In this document: piece by piece, positions 16,764 to 25,095 of the stretch
How the letters are laid out: every line of letters starts with the position of its first letter
Position numbering within the stretch: position 1 is the stretch's first letter
DNA from: Candidatus Sumerlaeia bacterium
GTDB lineage: Bacteria; Sumerlaeota; Sumerlaeia; JABWBI01
Direction of reading: 5' to 3'
Assembly: GCA_013360565.1 (NCBI GenBank)
Contig: JABWBI010000007.1
Coordinates: 1 to 37,558, forward strand
DNA length: 37,558 bases
The notes under the pieces: generated by a model
Database searches by the model: none
What the model was told of the DNA's origin: nothing
Seen by the model: the letters and a program-made list of their open reading frames with translations, nothing else
Translations under genes and position numbers: made by a program

Positions 16764-19703
16764 GTGGAGCGTCTGTCGCGTCTGGCCCGGCGCACGGCGC
16801 ACCTGCTGCTGCTCGAGGCCTTCGCGCTCACCTTCCTGGTCTTTCCCCTTCAGGCGACCCAGGACGCGCTGAGGCGGCTGCGGGAAGTGGTCATGCAGCC
16901 CTGGCTGGTCTCTCTTCTGCAGCGGCTGCGGATCAACCCGGAGACATTCTGGGCCTATGACGTCGAGGCGGCCTTCAACTCCGGCCACGAGCCGCTCGTT
17001 CTGAAGGAAGGGCTGTTCAAGTTTGCTCTCATCCTCGCGGTCGTCGCCTGGCTCCTGTCGACCCTGACACGATCTATGCCGCCCCAGCCGCGCCGGACGG
17101 CTCGCCACCGCCTCATCTGGTTTCTGGCCGCGGTCGGCCTCCTCGGTGTCAGCCTGATTCTGGGGACACTCGGCTCCCAGGGCGAGAGGCGCATGGTCTG
17201 GCTTCAGTCGCGCGCCTTCTTCACTGCGCTGGCGGGGCTGGCATTCTTCGCGCTCCTGCAGGATTTCCTCCGCTCGCGGCGCAGTGCGGAGCGGTGGATT
17301 GGCCTTCTCTTCGCGATCACCACTCCAATTCTGCTGATCTCACTGACCCAGCACCTCGGCGGCGTGCTTCTGCCAAGCGGCACGATCGCCGTTTTCGGCC
17401 TCATCCCGCTCCCCCAGGCCGCGGGCTACGAGCGCAACGCCATCGGCTCGCTCATCGGACACAACAACGGCGCGGCACTCGTGGCCGTGCCTGGACTCTG
17501 CCTGGCCCGGGCCGTTTGGTCGAGGACGCGGCGGGTGTGGCTCCGCACGTTTCTCGCGGCCTGGGTGATGCTCGCGCTCTGGGTCGTCATCCGATCCCAG
17601 AGCCGCAGCGTCATCATCTCTCTCACCGGAGGGACAGCCCTCTGGTTCGCTCTCTCCCGATGGGCCTTGCCTCGGACCGAGCGGCCACCGCGCAGCGGCC
17701 GCGCGACGTTCTGGATCGCCACGGCTGTCGCCGCCCTGGTCGCCCTGCAGACGTTCGACAGCCCCCTGCGCGGCTCCCAGTCCCTTGGCGAGCGGATGAG
17801 CCGGCTTGTGTCCCTCAGCGATCTGATGAGGGACACGCGCATGCGGACGCTGGTCACCGGGATGCCGGCCTTCTTCGATCGCCCGCTGATGGGCTGGGGC
17901 ATCGGCTCGTTCGCCTGGATCTACCCCTGGTATCAGGGTCAGCACTTCCAGGACCCGCGCCACGAGAACACGCGCCTCCACCCGACGACGCTGCTGACGC
18001 CGCAGGCACACAACGATTGGCTGCAGCTGAGCATTGAGCTCGGACTTCTGGGCCTGGTGCTCGTCCTCGCGGGCCTGTGGCTCCACTGGGGCCGGGGATG
18101 GCGATTTGCCCGGGACGGCTGTCCAGCCGCTGCCGCCCCGTTCGTCCGCGGCGCCCTCTGCGCGGGCCTGATCCTCGCCATCCAAGCCGGCCTCGACTTC
18201 CCCATGCACGTGATCCCGACAGCGCTGCTCAGTCTGCTCGTCGCCGCGCTCACAGCAAACGCCCCGGAGATCTGGGGGACACCGCGCTTCTCGAGACCCC
18301 GGCCTCTGACTCCGGCTGCGCGCATGCTGAGATGGAGCGCTGTCGCCGCTCTGCTGCTCTTCTCTCTCTGGCCGGCTCGCTGGTGGGCCGGACCACGCCA
18401 CTCGATGAATCCGGCGCACATGGCGCCCTCGCTCAGCCGCGTGATGCGGCCCGTTCTCGGAGAAATGCTCGCCGAGGCGCGCCACGTCGCGGCGCAGGCG
18501 CGAATGGATCTCTACTTCCGCGACCGCTCCCTGCGGGGAACAGACACGGCACTCTGGCTCCTCACGGATGCTCGCCGCCAGCTGCGCGATGCGATTCAAA
18601 TCACGCCCGCGGGCGGCGCGCTGCACAGCCGGATGGGAGAGGTCCTGACCTACCTCGGCGAGTGGAACCCGGCGCTCTACCACGCCGCGCTCGACGAGTT
18701 CGCCATCGCCATCGAAGACGTGCGCAACTACACGACCTACTACTACATGGGCGAGTGCCATCAGGGCATCGCCCTGGCCCACCGCGCCTCCGCCGAGGCC
18801 GCGGCCGCCGAGGGGGACACCGCACGGGCAGCGCGAGAGCGTGCCGAAGAGCGCCGCCACTGGGTCGCGGCGATGCGCAACTACAACGCCGCCCTGGTCT
18901 ACAATCCGGGCGACCCCTACTCGGCGGACACTCTCGCCAAGATGCTCATCGGAGAGGGCGAGTGGGACCAGGCCGCCCGCATTGTCCGCCTCCTCCGCCG
19001 GTGGAGCCCGGACTGGTACCGCGAGCGGTGGTACAACCGGGCACTCAACGACATCGCACTCGCCGAGTGGGATCGTGCCCTGCCCACACTGCGGCTCCTG
19101 CGCCAGGTCGAACCGGATGACCGGGTGGTGCTGGCCAGCGCCGCCGTCTGCCTCATGCGTCAGGGAAGTCTCGAGGAAGCACGGCGGACGATCCGGGAGG
19201 TGCATCTGCAGTTTCCGGAGGACCGTGATCTCGACTTCCTGGACGTGGAGCTGTTGGTCGAGGGGGGGGATCTGGAAGGGGCTGTGGCCCGGGCACGGGA
19301 GATGCCCCATCGAACCCCTCATCTGAATCTGCTGTGCCTTGAGCACATTGCGCTCACGAAGCTGGGACGTCTGGACGAGGCCCGCGAGGTGTACAGCCGC
19401 ATCCGCAGCATCGTCCTGGCGCGGGGTCAGCCCGAAGCCGCCGCACTGAGCATCCTCGGCGACCTCGCCTGGGATCTTTTCGAGGATCGTGCCCTGGCCG
19501 CGCAGTTCTACGAGTCGATGGGCACCCACCCGCTGCTGCCGCCTATCCTCTCGAAGTACCGTCTGGCGCTCCTGGCAGCGGAGCGGGGCGACCGGGATCG
19601 AGCCCGCGAGCTGCTGGCGAGCTTGGGAAACCTGCTGGCGACTCATGAGCCGTCGATGGCACTGTGGCGGTCGCTGGAGGGAGAGACTTCCCATGAACTT
19701 TGA
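16764..19703 (+). CDS. O-antigen-ligase-like (Wzy_C) membrane protein fused to TPR domain
   Basis: A 979-aa inner-membrane protein. The first ~530 residues contain around a dozen hydrophobic helices. Between them lies an extended extracytoplasmic loop with GMPAFFDRPLMGWGIGSFAWIYP and the segment AHNDWLQLSIELGLLG, the arrangement of Wzy_C / O-antigen ligase proteins, which join or polymerise glycans on lipid carriers in the periplasm. From about 590 to the end it is soluble helical TPR-like repeats (YTTYYYMGECHQGIALAHRA, NYNAALVYNPGDPYSADTLA). This ligase-plus-TPR fusion is known from several phyla. The TPR part likely recruits partners. The start is GTG 16764, 10 bp after the EIIA gene. Its 3' end overlaps the carbamate kinase start by 11 bp. 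The glycan substrate is unknown. Confidence 0.85.
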   Translation: MERLSRLARRTAHLLLLEAFALTFLVFPLQATQDALRRLREVVMQPWLVSLLQRLRINPETFWAYDVEAAFNSGHEPLVLKEGLFKFALILAVVAWLLSTLTRSMPPQPRRTARHRLIWFLAAVGLLGVSLILGTLGSQGERRMVWLQSRAFFTALAGLAFFALLQDFLRSRRSAERWIGLLFAITTPILLISLTQHLGGVLLPSGTIAVFGLIPLPQAAGYERNAIGSLIGHNNGAALVAVPGLCLARAVWSRTRRVWLRTFLAAWVMLALWVVIRSQSRSVIISLTGGTALWFALSRWALPRTERPPRSGRATFWIATAVAALVALQTFDSPLRGSQSLGERMSRLVSLSDLMRDTRMRTLVTGMPAFFDRPLMGWGIGSFAWIYPWYQGQHFQDPRHENTRLHPTTLLTPQAHNDWLQLSIELGLLGLVLVLAGLWLHWGRGWRFARDGCPAAAAPFVRGALCAGLILAIQAGLDFPMHVIPTALLSLLVAALTANAPEIWGTPRFSRPRPLTPAARMLRWSAVAALLLFSLWPARWWAGPRHSMNPAHMAPSLSRVMRPVLGEMLAEARHVAAQARMDLYFRDRSLRGTDTALWLLTDARRQLRDAIQITPAGGALHSRMGEVLTYLGEWNPALYHAALDEFAIAIEDVRNYTTYYYMGECHQGIALAHRASAEAAAAEGDTARAARERAEERRHWVAAMRNYNAALVYNPGDPYSADTLAKMLIGEGEWDQAARIVRLLRRWSPDWYRERWYNRALNDIALAEWDRALPTLRLLRQVEPDDRVVLASAAVCLMRQGSLEEARRTIREVHLQFPEDRDLDFLDVELLVEGGDLEGAVARAREMPHRTPHLNLLCLEHIALTKLGRLDEAREVYSRIRSIVLARGQPEAAALSILGDLAWDLFEDRALAAQFYESMGTHPLLPPILSKYRLALLAAERGDRDRARELLASLGNLLATHEPSMALWRSLEGETSHEL

Positions 19704-20652
19704 CAACGGACTCGTCCTCGCCCTGGGCGGCAACTCGATCGTCCGGACGGGGGAGAAGGGAACGATCACCGAGCAGTGGACGCACACCGACGAGACCATG
19801 GCGGAGATCGCCGCGCTCTGGGAGCGGCACCGCTGGCCGCTCGTGATCACACACGGGAATGGTCCACAGATGGGGCGCATTCTTCTGCGGAGTGAACTGG
19901 CGGTGAAGGAGGTGGATCCGCTGCCCCTGGATGTGTGCGTGGCGGACTCTCAGGCGGGGATGGGGTACATGATCCAGCAGGTGCTGGGGAACCATCTGGC
20001 GCGACGGGGCGCGGGGGCGGTGATCGTCACGGTGATCACACGGGTGGAGGTGGACGCGTGCGATCAGGCGTTTGGAAACCCGACGAAGCCGATCGGGCTC
20101 TTCTACAGGGCAGACGAGGCGAGGCGGCTGATGAGCGAGCGTGGCTGGGAGATGCGGGAGGATGCAGGACGGGGCTGGAGGCGAGTGGTGGCATCGCCGG
20201 TGCCCCGGCGGATCGAAGAGATCGGCGCCATCCGGCACCTGGTCGAGCGAGGCGACATCGTGATCGCGGCCGGCGGCGGTGGGATCCCCGTCGTCCGTCG
20301 TCCCGACGGGGCCTTGCAGGGCGTGGGCTGCGTGATCGACAAGGACCTGGCCTCGGCCCTCCTGGCCCAGGAGATGGGCTTTCGGCGTCTGGTCATCATC
20401 ACCGGCGTCCCGCGGGTGTGCATCGACTGGGGGAAACCGACTCAGCGCGAGGTCGCGCGTCTGTCCGCTGCGGAGGCTCAGCGGCATCTGGACAGTGGGC
20501 AATTCCCCGCGGGGTCAATGGGGCCGAAGATCGCGGCGGCCATCGACTTCGCGAGCCACAGCGGCACGGCCATCATCACCCAGCCCGGCGACATCGAGGC
20601 CGCTCTCGCGGGCAAGGCGGGCACGTGGATCACGCAAGAGGGTGCAGCATGA
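19693..20652 (+). CDS. arcC: Carbamate kinase
   Basis: Carbamate kinase makes ATP from ADP and carbamoyl phosphate (reversibly), normally the last step of arginine deiminase or agmatine or allantoin breakdown. The 319-aa protein carries the amino-acid-kinase fold signatures: LALGGNSI near the N-terminus, THGNGPQ, the AGGGGIPVV segment, and VIDKDLASALLA, followed by FPAGSMGPKIAAAIDF at the C-terminal active site. The start ATG 19693 has a strong GGAGGGAGAG site and overlaps the upstream gene. The next gene's ATG overlaps its stop (ATGA). No arcA, arcB or arcD is nearby, so its carbamoyl phosphate source is unclear. Co-transcription with a glycan ligase and TPR proteins is unusual. Confidence 0.95.
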   Translation: MNFDNGLVLALGGNSIVRTGEKGTITEQWTHTDETMAEIAALWERHRWPLVITHGNGPQMGRILLRSELAVKEVDPLPLDVCVADSQAGMGYMIQQVLGNHLARRGAGAVIVTVITRVEVDACDQAFGNPTKPIGLFYRADEARRLMSERGWEMREDAGRGWRRVVASPVPRRIEEIGAIRHLVERGDIVIAAGGGGIPVVRRPDGALQGVGCVIDKDLASALLAQEMGFRRLVIITGVPRVCIDWGKPTQREVARLSAAEAQRHLDSGQFPAGSMGPKIAAAIDFASHSGTAIITQPGDIEAALAGKAGTWITQEGAA

Positions 20653-21578
20653 GAACCACGGAGTGGACAGTGACGCGCGGCGTCAGGGACCTGGCTCTCG
20701 CGGTGATGGTGGCCTCAGCCCTTCTCGGCGGATGCCGGAGTGTGCCGACGCCCCCAGAGACTCGGCCTCATGAGTCGCTGATGACAATCCTCGCGGAGCT
20801 TCAGCTTCACCGGGGCGAAGACGTCTACCGGTTCGGCTACCCGGCCGATGTCACGGGGCAGAACGTCTTCCGCGCTTCGCTGATTCGGCTCGTGAACTGG
20901 GAGCAGCAGCGGCCCGGGCAGTGGGAGGACATTGTCCGCTATGCGAAGGGACTCGCGTTCGAGGCCCTCGGGGAGTTCGAGGAGGCCGCCGCCCAATTCG
21001 GGCGGGTGGCGGTCCTCGACACCGAGCTCTCCGAGGCCGCGGCCGAGCGGCTGCAGGTCGATCTGCGTCTGGCGGAGCTGGCGAACTTCGAGCCTGAGGG
21101 GGAGACCCTCGCCCTCTTTCTCCTCTCGATGGCCGAAAACGTCGACCGGTGGCGCCGGGAAGCCGCGCTGCGCGAGGGTACGGAGTGGGAGGCTGTGGCC
21201 CGGCACGGCTGGGAGCAGGCGGAGATGAGGCAAGCCGAGATTCTCCGGGAGGTGCGCTTCAGCATCGAGCGCGGCGACGAGCGTTACCGCGAGGCCTGCC
21301 AGCAGCTCATCGAGCATCACGCCGACAGCCACCGCGTCCACCAGCACTGGCTGCGTCTGGGCGATCACCATCGAGATCTCGCCGAGCGGCTGGCCGTCTT
21401 CAGCCCGCCCAGCCAGACGGCTTTCGATATCGACACGTTTGAGCAGCTCGTCGGCGCGGCGAGGACGATCTACCTGCAGGTCGAGCGCGCCGATGGGTTC
21501 CGGGAGAAGCTCGAGGCACGCGCCCGGCTCGCGGCCCTCGAGCAGTTCGCCCAGCGCGTCCGCGAGGATGCGCGGTGA
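20649..21578 (+). CDS. Lipoprotein of unknown function, helical repeat-like
   Basis: A 309-aa protein with a lipoprotein signal peptide (MRTTEWTVTRGVRDLALAVM then ALLGGCRS; lipidated Cys in LGGC). The mature part is almost wholly charged helix and resembles degenerate TPR or coiled repeats (YAKGLAFEALGEFEEAAAQFGRVA is a TPR-like pair). It would be anchored in a membrane facing the periplasm. ATG 20649 overlaps the carbamate kinase stop by 4 bp, and its own stop overlaps the GTG of the next gene, so translation is probably coupled. No family recognised. A scaffold role with the downstream exported repeat protein is a guess from context. Confidence 0.75.
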   Translation: MRTTEWTVTRGVRDLALAVMVASALLGGCRSVPTPPETRPHESLMTILAELQLHRGEDVYRFGYPADVTGQNVFRASLIRLVNWEQQRPGQWEDIVRYAKGLAFEALGEFEEAAAQFGRVAVLDTELSEAAAERLQVDLRLAELANFEPEGETLALFLLSMAENVDRWRREAALREGTEWEAVARHGWEQAEMRQAEILREVRFSIERGDERYREACQQLIEHHADSHRVHQHWLRLGDHHRDLAERLAVFSPPSQTAFDIDTFEQLVGAARTIYLQVERADGFREKLEARARLAALEQFAQRVREDAR

Positions 21579-23608
21579 AAACTGCGGCCTTCATCGCCCT
21601 CGTGCTCTGCTGCGCGGCGGTGCCGGCGCAGCAGAGCGACCTCGACACGGCAACGGCCCAGGCCTGCACCGCGACGCTGCTCGGCGACCGGGATGGTCTC
21701 CGCAGCGCCCGTGCAATGCTCGAGCGCATCGAGTCACATTGGCAATCAGCGGGTCTGGGGACGACGGGTCTCGCCGACAACGTGGCCACACTCGCCAACG
21801 TCCTCATCCACGGGCGCACTCCAGCGTTCACCCAGGCACAGCGGCGGATCGCCCGCTCCGCCAACACGCCCGAGGAGCGCGCACTGCTCCGGGCTCTGGG
21901 CGACTCCCTGCCCTGGCCCACCATCACTCGCCTGCGGTGGGAGAATCGCTACAACCGCGCGGCGGGTACCGTGAACTGGGTGATTCGCCGCGCCCAGCAG
22001 CTGCTCACGGGCCAGTTCCAGGCCTTCTTCCAGATGGGCAATGACGTGGTGTTCGCCCAGCCCCGGCTGCGCCGGGCGACGACCCGCGAGCGGAAGATCT
22101 TCGTCCTCGCCGAGCGGCTGGCCAGCGAGGCCCCCGGGACGGTCGAGGCGCTCCGCGCCCGAGACGAAGCCCGCACCCTCGCCTCCAAGATCGAGCGAGC
22201 CCGCCGCCGTGACCACCTGCGCCGCATCCGCGTTGCTCAGGAACAGGGGCAGTGGGAGACGGCGGTCGCACTGGCGCAGGGAGGGCTGACCCTGTGGCCC
22301 TCCGATGACGACTTTGAGCGCCTCCTGCGCGAGTCCGACCACCGGATTGGCCTTCGCACGCGCTCTTGGCAACGTTCGCTCGAGGTCGACCCCGTCGCAG
22401 ACGCCAACCTGAGCGCCGAGCAGGCCGGGATCGCCGCTGAGGCACTGCGGCTGTCACTCCGGGGCCGGCCTGCACAGGCCCGTGAGGCGCTCGTCGAACT
22501 GGCCCGCGACATGCCAGCCGCGCCGGTCTCGGACGACGCGCTCCTCTTGGCGGCGATCATGGAGCAGTCCATGGGAGAGAGTGCCTCCGCCCGCGCCCGG
22601 CTCACTGCGCTGTCAAGCCAAGATCGAGACAGCGCCTGGATCGCGGAATCCCTCGGCAATTCATTCCCGTTCGCGCTGGATCACGAGGTCGAAGCGGCCA
22701 TGGCGCGGCGCCGGGAGCTCTCGCGCCGATTCGTCTGGCAGGGGGCCCGCAGTGTGGATGAAAATCTCTATCTCGCCAGCTCCAGCGCCATCAGTCAGGG
22801 CTTGGCTGCGCCTGCGGCGCTCGGGGCGTTCTTCTTCATCGACTCGGCATTCCGCGGGGTGGCCCTCGCCGTCCACAATCCTCTCGGGGCTGAGGCCATC
22901 GTCGACGCGCTGGCGCGCCTCGAGCGGCGTCAGGGAACGCTGAGCCCCGAGCTGCGCGCCATGCAGCGCGACCGGCTCCGTGACCTCGGCGCCCTCGACC
23001 GGGCACTGGCCGTCCACGAGGAGCTCCCGCAGCCGGATCCAGGTCTCGCCCGCCGCCTCCGTTCGCAGATGGCCCGCCAGATGCTCGAAGTTGCCCGGGG
23101 CGAGAGCAATTCCGAGACGCAGCGCCGGATGCTCGCGCACGTCGCTGAGACTTACTCTGGAACCGATGCCGCGCGAGAGGCTCTGACGCTGATGCGCACG
23201 TCACCCTTCCCGGGAGCCCATCTGACCGCAGAACAGGTTCGAGCCGAGATCGAGACTCTCCGCCAGGCGGGGTGGCCTCTGGCCCCGTCGCTGACGGATG
23301 GCCGCACCGGCAATGGCGAAATCGACGGCGTGGGTGTCACTGTCGAGCCGGACGGCACCATCCACTACCGCCGGCGCAATGCAGAGGAGTGGGAAGAGGC
23401 GAGGGCCGCCGGGGGAGATGGAGCGCGGCTCGCTGCCGTTGCCGCAGCCCTCGAGCGGCAGAGCCGAGCGGTCTCAGCCCTGGAGGAGCGCGAACGCCCC
23501 CACGTTCCCCTGGAGGTCACCGGCTCGCTCGGTGCCTCGGGCATCTACGCCGTGCCGCAGCTGCAGCGATTCCGCCATGTCGATGAGGACCTCCCCCTCT
23601 ACGAGTGA
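21575..23608 (+). CDS. Exported 677-aa alpha-helical repeat protein
   Basis: Starts at GTG 21575, overlapping the previous stop. The N-terminus MKTAAFIALVLCCAAVPAQQ is a Sec signal peptide cleaved after AVPA, so the protein is periplasmic or secreted. The remainder is long amphipathic helices rich in Ala, Arg and Glu, resembling TPR/HEAT-like solenoids (for example AQEQGQWETAVALAQGGLTLWP, ALAVHEELPQPD). The last ~110 residues change to a region with GVGVTVEPDGTIHYRRRN and a tail ending DEDLPLYE, which may be a separate interaction module. It is the last gene of the plus-strand operon and converges on the Rieske gene 6 bp away. No enzyme motif found. Function unknown. Confidence 0.75.
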   Translation: MKTAAFIALVLCCAAVPAQQSDLDTATAQACTATLLGDRDGLRSARAMLERIESHWQSAGLGTTGLADNVATLANVLIHGRTPAFTQAQRRIARSANTPEERALLRALGDSLPWPTITRLRWENRYNRAAGTVNWVIRRAQQLLTGQFQAFFQMGNDVVFAQPRLRRATTRERKIFVLAERLASEAPGTVEALRARDEARTLASKIERARRRDHLRRIRVAQEQGQWETAVALAQGGLTLWPSDDDFERLLRESDHRIGLRTRSWQRSLEVDPVADANLSAEQAGIAAEALRLSLRGRPAQAREALVELARDMPAAPVSDDALLLAAIMEQSMGESASARARLTALSSQDRDSAWIAESLGNSFPFALDHEVEAAMARRRELSRRFVWQGARSVDENLYLASSSAISQGLAAPAALGAFFFIDSAFRGVALAVHNPLGAEAIVDALARLERRQGTLSPELRAMQRDRLRDLGALDRALAVHEELPQPDPGLARRLRSQMARQMLEVARGESNSETQRRMLAHVAETYSGTDAAREALTLMRTSPFPGAHLTAEQVRAEIETLRQAGWPLAPSLTDGRTGNGEIDGVGVTVEPDGTIHYRRRNAEEWEEARAAGGDGARLAAVAAALERQSRAVSALEERERPHVPLEVTGSLGASGIYAVPQLQRFRHVDEDLPLYE

Positions 23609-23614
23609 CAGTCA

Positions 23615-23908
23615 TCACGCCTTCAGAAAGACCGTCCCATCCTTGACCTCGATCTCGAAGCACCGGTGATCCTCTCCGGTGGTCGAGCACTTGCCCGAGG
23701 TCAGATCGATCTCCCAGCCGTGCCAGGGACAGATGAGTGTGCTGCCATCGAGCTCCCCCTCGTCGAGCGGTCCTCCCATGTGTGGACAGTTCGGCTCGAT
23801 GGCATAGATCGTGCCCCCGCAGTTGATCAGGGCGATCTCCTGCCCTCCCGCCTCGACGCGGATACCGCGCCCCTCGGGGATGTCGGCGACTTTGGCCAGC
23901 TCCGTCAT
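23615..23908 (-). CDS. Rieske [2Fe-2S] ferredoxin
   Basis: A 97-aa soluble Rieske-type electron carrier. The two cluster-binding motifs are present in order: CPHMGG (Cys and His) and CPWHGW (Cys and His), joined by a short linker. Size and the N-terminus MTELAKVADIPEGRGIRV match ferredoxin components of ring-hydroxylating dioxygenases and NirD-like or stand-alone Rieske ferredoxins. No oxygenase or nitrite reductase lies nearby, so its partner is unknown. Start ATG 23908 has a GGAGG site about 10 nt upstream; an in-frame start at 23965 would add 19 non-conserved residues. It is downstream of the methyltransferase on the same strand (85 bp gap). Confidence 0.93.
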   Translation of the reverse strand: MTELAKVADIPEGRGIRVEAGGQEIALINCGGTIYAIEPNCPHMGGPLDEGELDGSTLICPWHGWEIDLTSGKCSTTGEDHRCFEIEVKDGTVFLKA

Positions 23909-23993
23909 GACTCGGATCCTCCACGCACCGCGAGAGATGATGGCGGATTGACCCGCAGGCCCCACCGGGCTGTCAAGCCCGGAGGGACGGGCA

Positions 23994-24671
23994 TCACTGC
24001 GCGTCCAGAATCAGGCTCCCGGCCTCGCGGAAGGCGAGATAATCGGCATGAGTCAGGAACCAGGGACTCGGCGTGAACTCGCTCTCCGAAAGCGGGGGCC
24101 TGGGATCGCGGACGTGAAAGATCTCGACGCGTGAGAAACCGGCTCGTTCGAGACGCCGCCGCCAGAGGGGGGGATGGAGGAGGTGAACCTTCACCTTCAG
24201 GGCGTCGATCCACTGACTGGCGACCGGGCTCCCCCCGTAAAGATCCATCATCACAATGAATCGCCCCTCCGGGGCGAGAACCCGCCGGACCTCGCGGAGG
24301 GCGAGGTTCACGTCGGGGACGTAGTAAAGGGACTCCACGCTGAGGGCGCGGGAGAACGTCGCATCCCGGAATGGGAGGGCCGTCATCGACGCTCCGACAA
24401 GCGCGACGCCGGGCGCCGGCCGGGCTCTGGCAAGCATGCCTCGGCTCGCCTCGACCCCGACAACCCGGCCCGCGCCGCGCTCGCGCATGAGGTGACATGC
24501 CCAGCCGACGCCGCAGCCGAGATCCAGCGCATTGTCCCCGGATCCGATCGGCACTCGCTCCAGGGCCTGCTCGACGGCCGCCCGGTGGCCCACAGCCATC
24601 CGCTCGCCGCGGCCCTCGGCCGCCCACGTGTCGAACTCCTCGCGGACGCGTCGCTCCGCCCGGTCGCTCAT
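23994..24671 (-). CDS. Class I SAM-dependent methyltransferase
   Basis: A 225-aa cytoplasmic methyltransferase of the Methyltransf_11 type. Motif I, ALDLGCGVGWA, lies at residues 48-58 and holds the glycine-rich SAM loop. An acidic strand-end residue for the ribose follows in VVGVEAS. Motif ALPFRDATFSRALSVESLYYV corresponds to the post-SAM region, and LREVRRVLAPEGRFIV to motif III. The C-terminal half (about 150-225) is variable and would set the substrate, which cannot be named. It is divergent from the iron-sulfur A-type carrier gene, sharing a 90-bp promoter region, and may be co-transcribed with the downstream Rieske gene. Confidence 0.9.
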   Translation of the reverse strand: MSDRAERRVREEFDTWAAEGRGERMAVGHRAAVEQALERVPIGSGDNALDLGCGVGWACHLMRERGAGRVVGVEASRGMLARARPAPGVALVGASMTALPFRDATFSRALSVESLYYVPDVNLALREVRRVLAPEGRFIVMMDLYGGSPVASQWIDALKVKVHLLHPPLWRRRLERAGFSRVEIFHVRDPRPPLSESEFTPSPWFLTHADYLAFREAGSLILDAQ

Positions 24672-24686
24672 GAAACCTCACCTTCG

Positions 24687-24721
24687 CGAAAAATGGGTCT
24701 TGTCGAATTCCACCCTTTTCG
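24687..24721. promoter_or_regulatory. Imperfect dyad in the methyltransferase / A-type carrier promoter region
   Basis: CGAAAA-AT-GGGT just upstream of the promoter elements and ACCCTTTTCG at 24712-24721 are inverted copies apart from two extra bases in the left arm. The right arm lies inside the spacer of the predicted carrier promoter. An operator for a regulator of the divergent pair is possible; no known regulator consensus was matched. Confidence 0.3.
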
Positions 24722-24728
24722 GTACCAT
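24700..24728 (+). promoter_or_regulatory. Sigma70-like promoter of the A-type Fe-S carrier gene
   Basis: TTGTCG (24700-24705) and TACCAT (24723-24728) are separated by 17 bp and sit 27 bp before the TTG start codon. This gap is noticeably A/T-rich for the window. Each hexamer matches four of six consensus bases. Supported by spacing and position only. Confidence 0.45.
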
Positions 24729-24755
24729 ATTCGCAATCACAGTTTGGAGAACGCG

Positions 24756-25088
24756 TTGCCCATGGGCCTCACGCTCACCGAGACCGCTGCCGCCGCTGTC
24801 AAGCGGCTCCTGGAAAAGGAGCAGAAGCCCGCCTGGGGACTCCGCATGGGAGTCACCGGCGGCGGCTGCGCCGGCATGAACTACAGCATGGCCATTGAGG
24901 AGACCCCGAAGGAGGGCGATGTCGTCAGCGAGTGCCACGGAGTCCGTGTCTTCGTCGACCCGAAGAGCTACCTCTACCTCAACGGTGTCGAGGTGGACTA
25001 TGTCGAATCCATGATGGGCAGTGGCTTCAAGTTCTCCAATCCCAATGCCTCCAAGTCCTGCGGCTGCGGGACATCGTTCGCCGTCTGA
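24756..25088 (+). CDS. A-type iron-sulfur cluster carrier (HesB/IscA/ErpA family)
   Basis: A small carrier that takes [Fe-S] clusters (or iron) from the assembly scaffold to target proteins. The three conserved cysteines are present: Cys 36 in GGGCAGMNY and Cys 100 and 102 in SCGCGTSF (numbered from ATG 24762). The rest (VFVDPKSYLYLNGVEVDYV, GSGFKFSNPN) follows the family closely. TTG 24756 is 6 nt after GGAG, while ATG 24762 is 12 nt after it; the reported start is TTG, adding two residues. It converges with the radical SAM gene (7 bp between stops). IscS is encoded 0.9 kb further on, consistent with a dispersed iron-sulfur assembly set. Which A-type subtype it is cannot be told. Confidence 0.93.
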   Translation: MPMGLTLTETAAAAVKRLLEKEQKPAWGLRMGVTGGGCAGMNYSMAIEETPKEGDVVSECHGVRVFVDPKSYLYLNGVEVDYVESMMGSGFKFSNPNASKSCGCGTSFAV

Positions 25089-25095
25089 GGCGCGC

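Noticed and set aside
17340-19880. 846-aa minus-strand frame opposite the O-antigen-ligase gene
   Set aside because: No motif; the plus strand encodes obvious membrane helices and TPRs.
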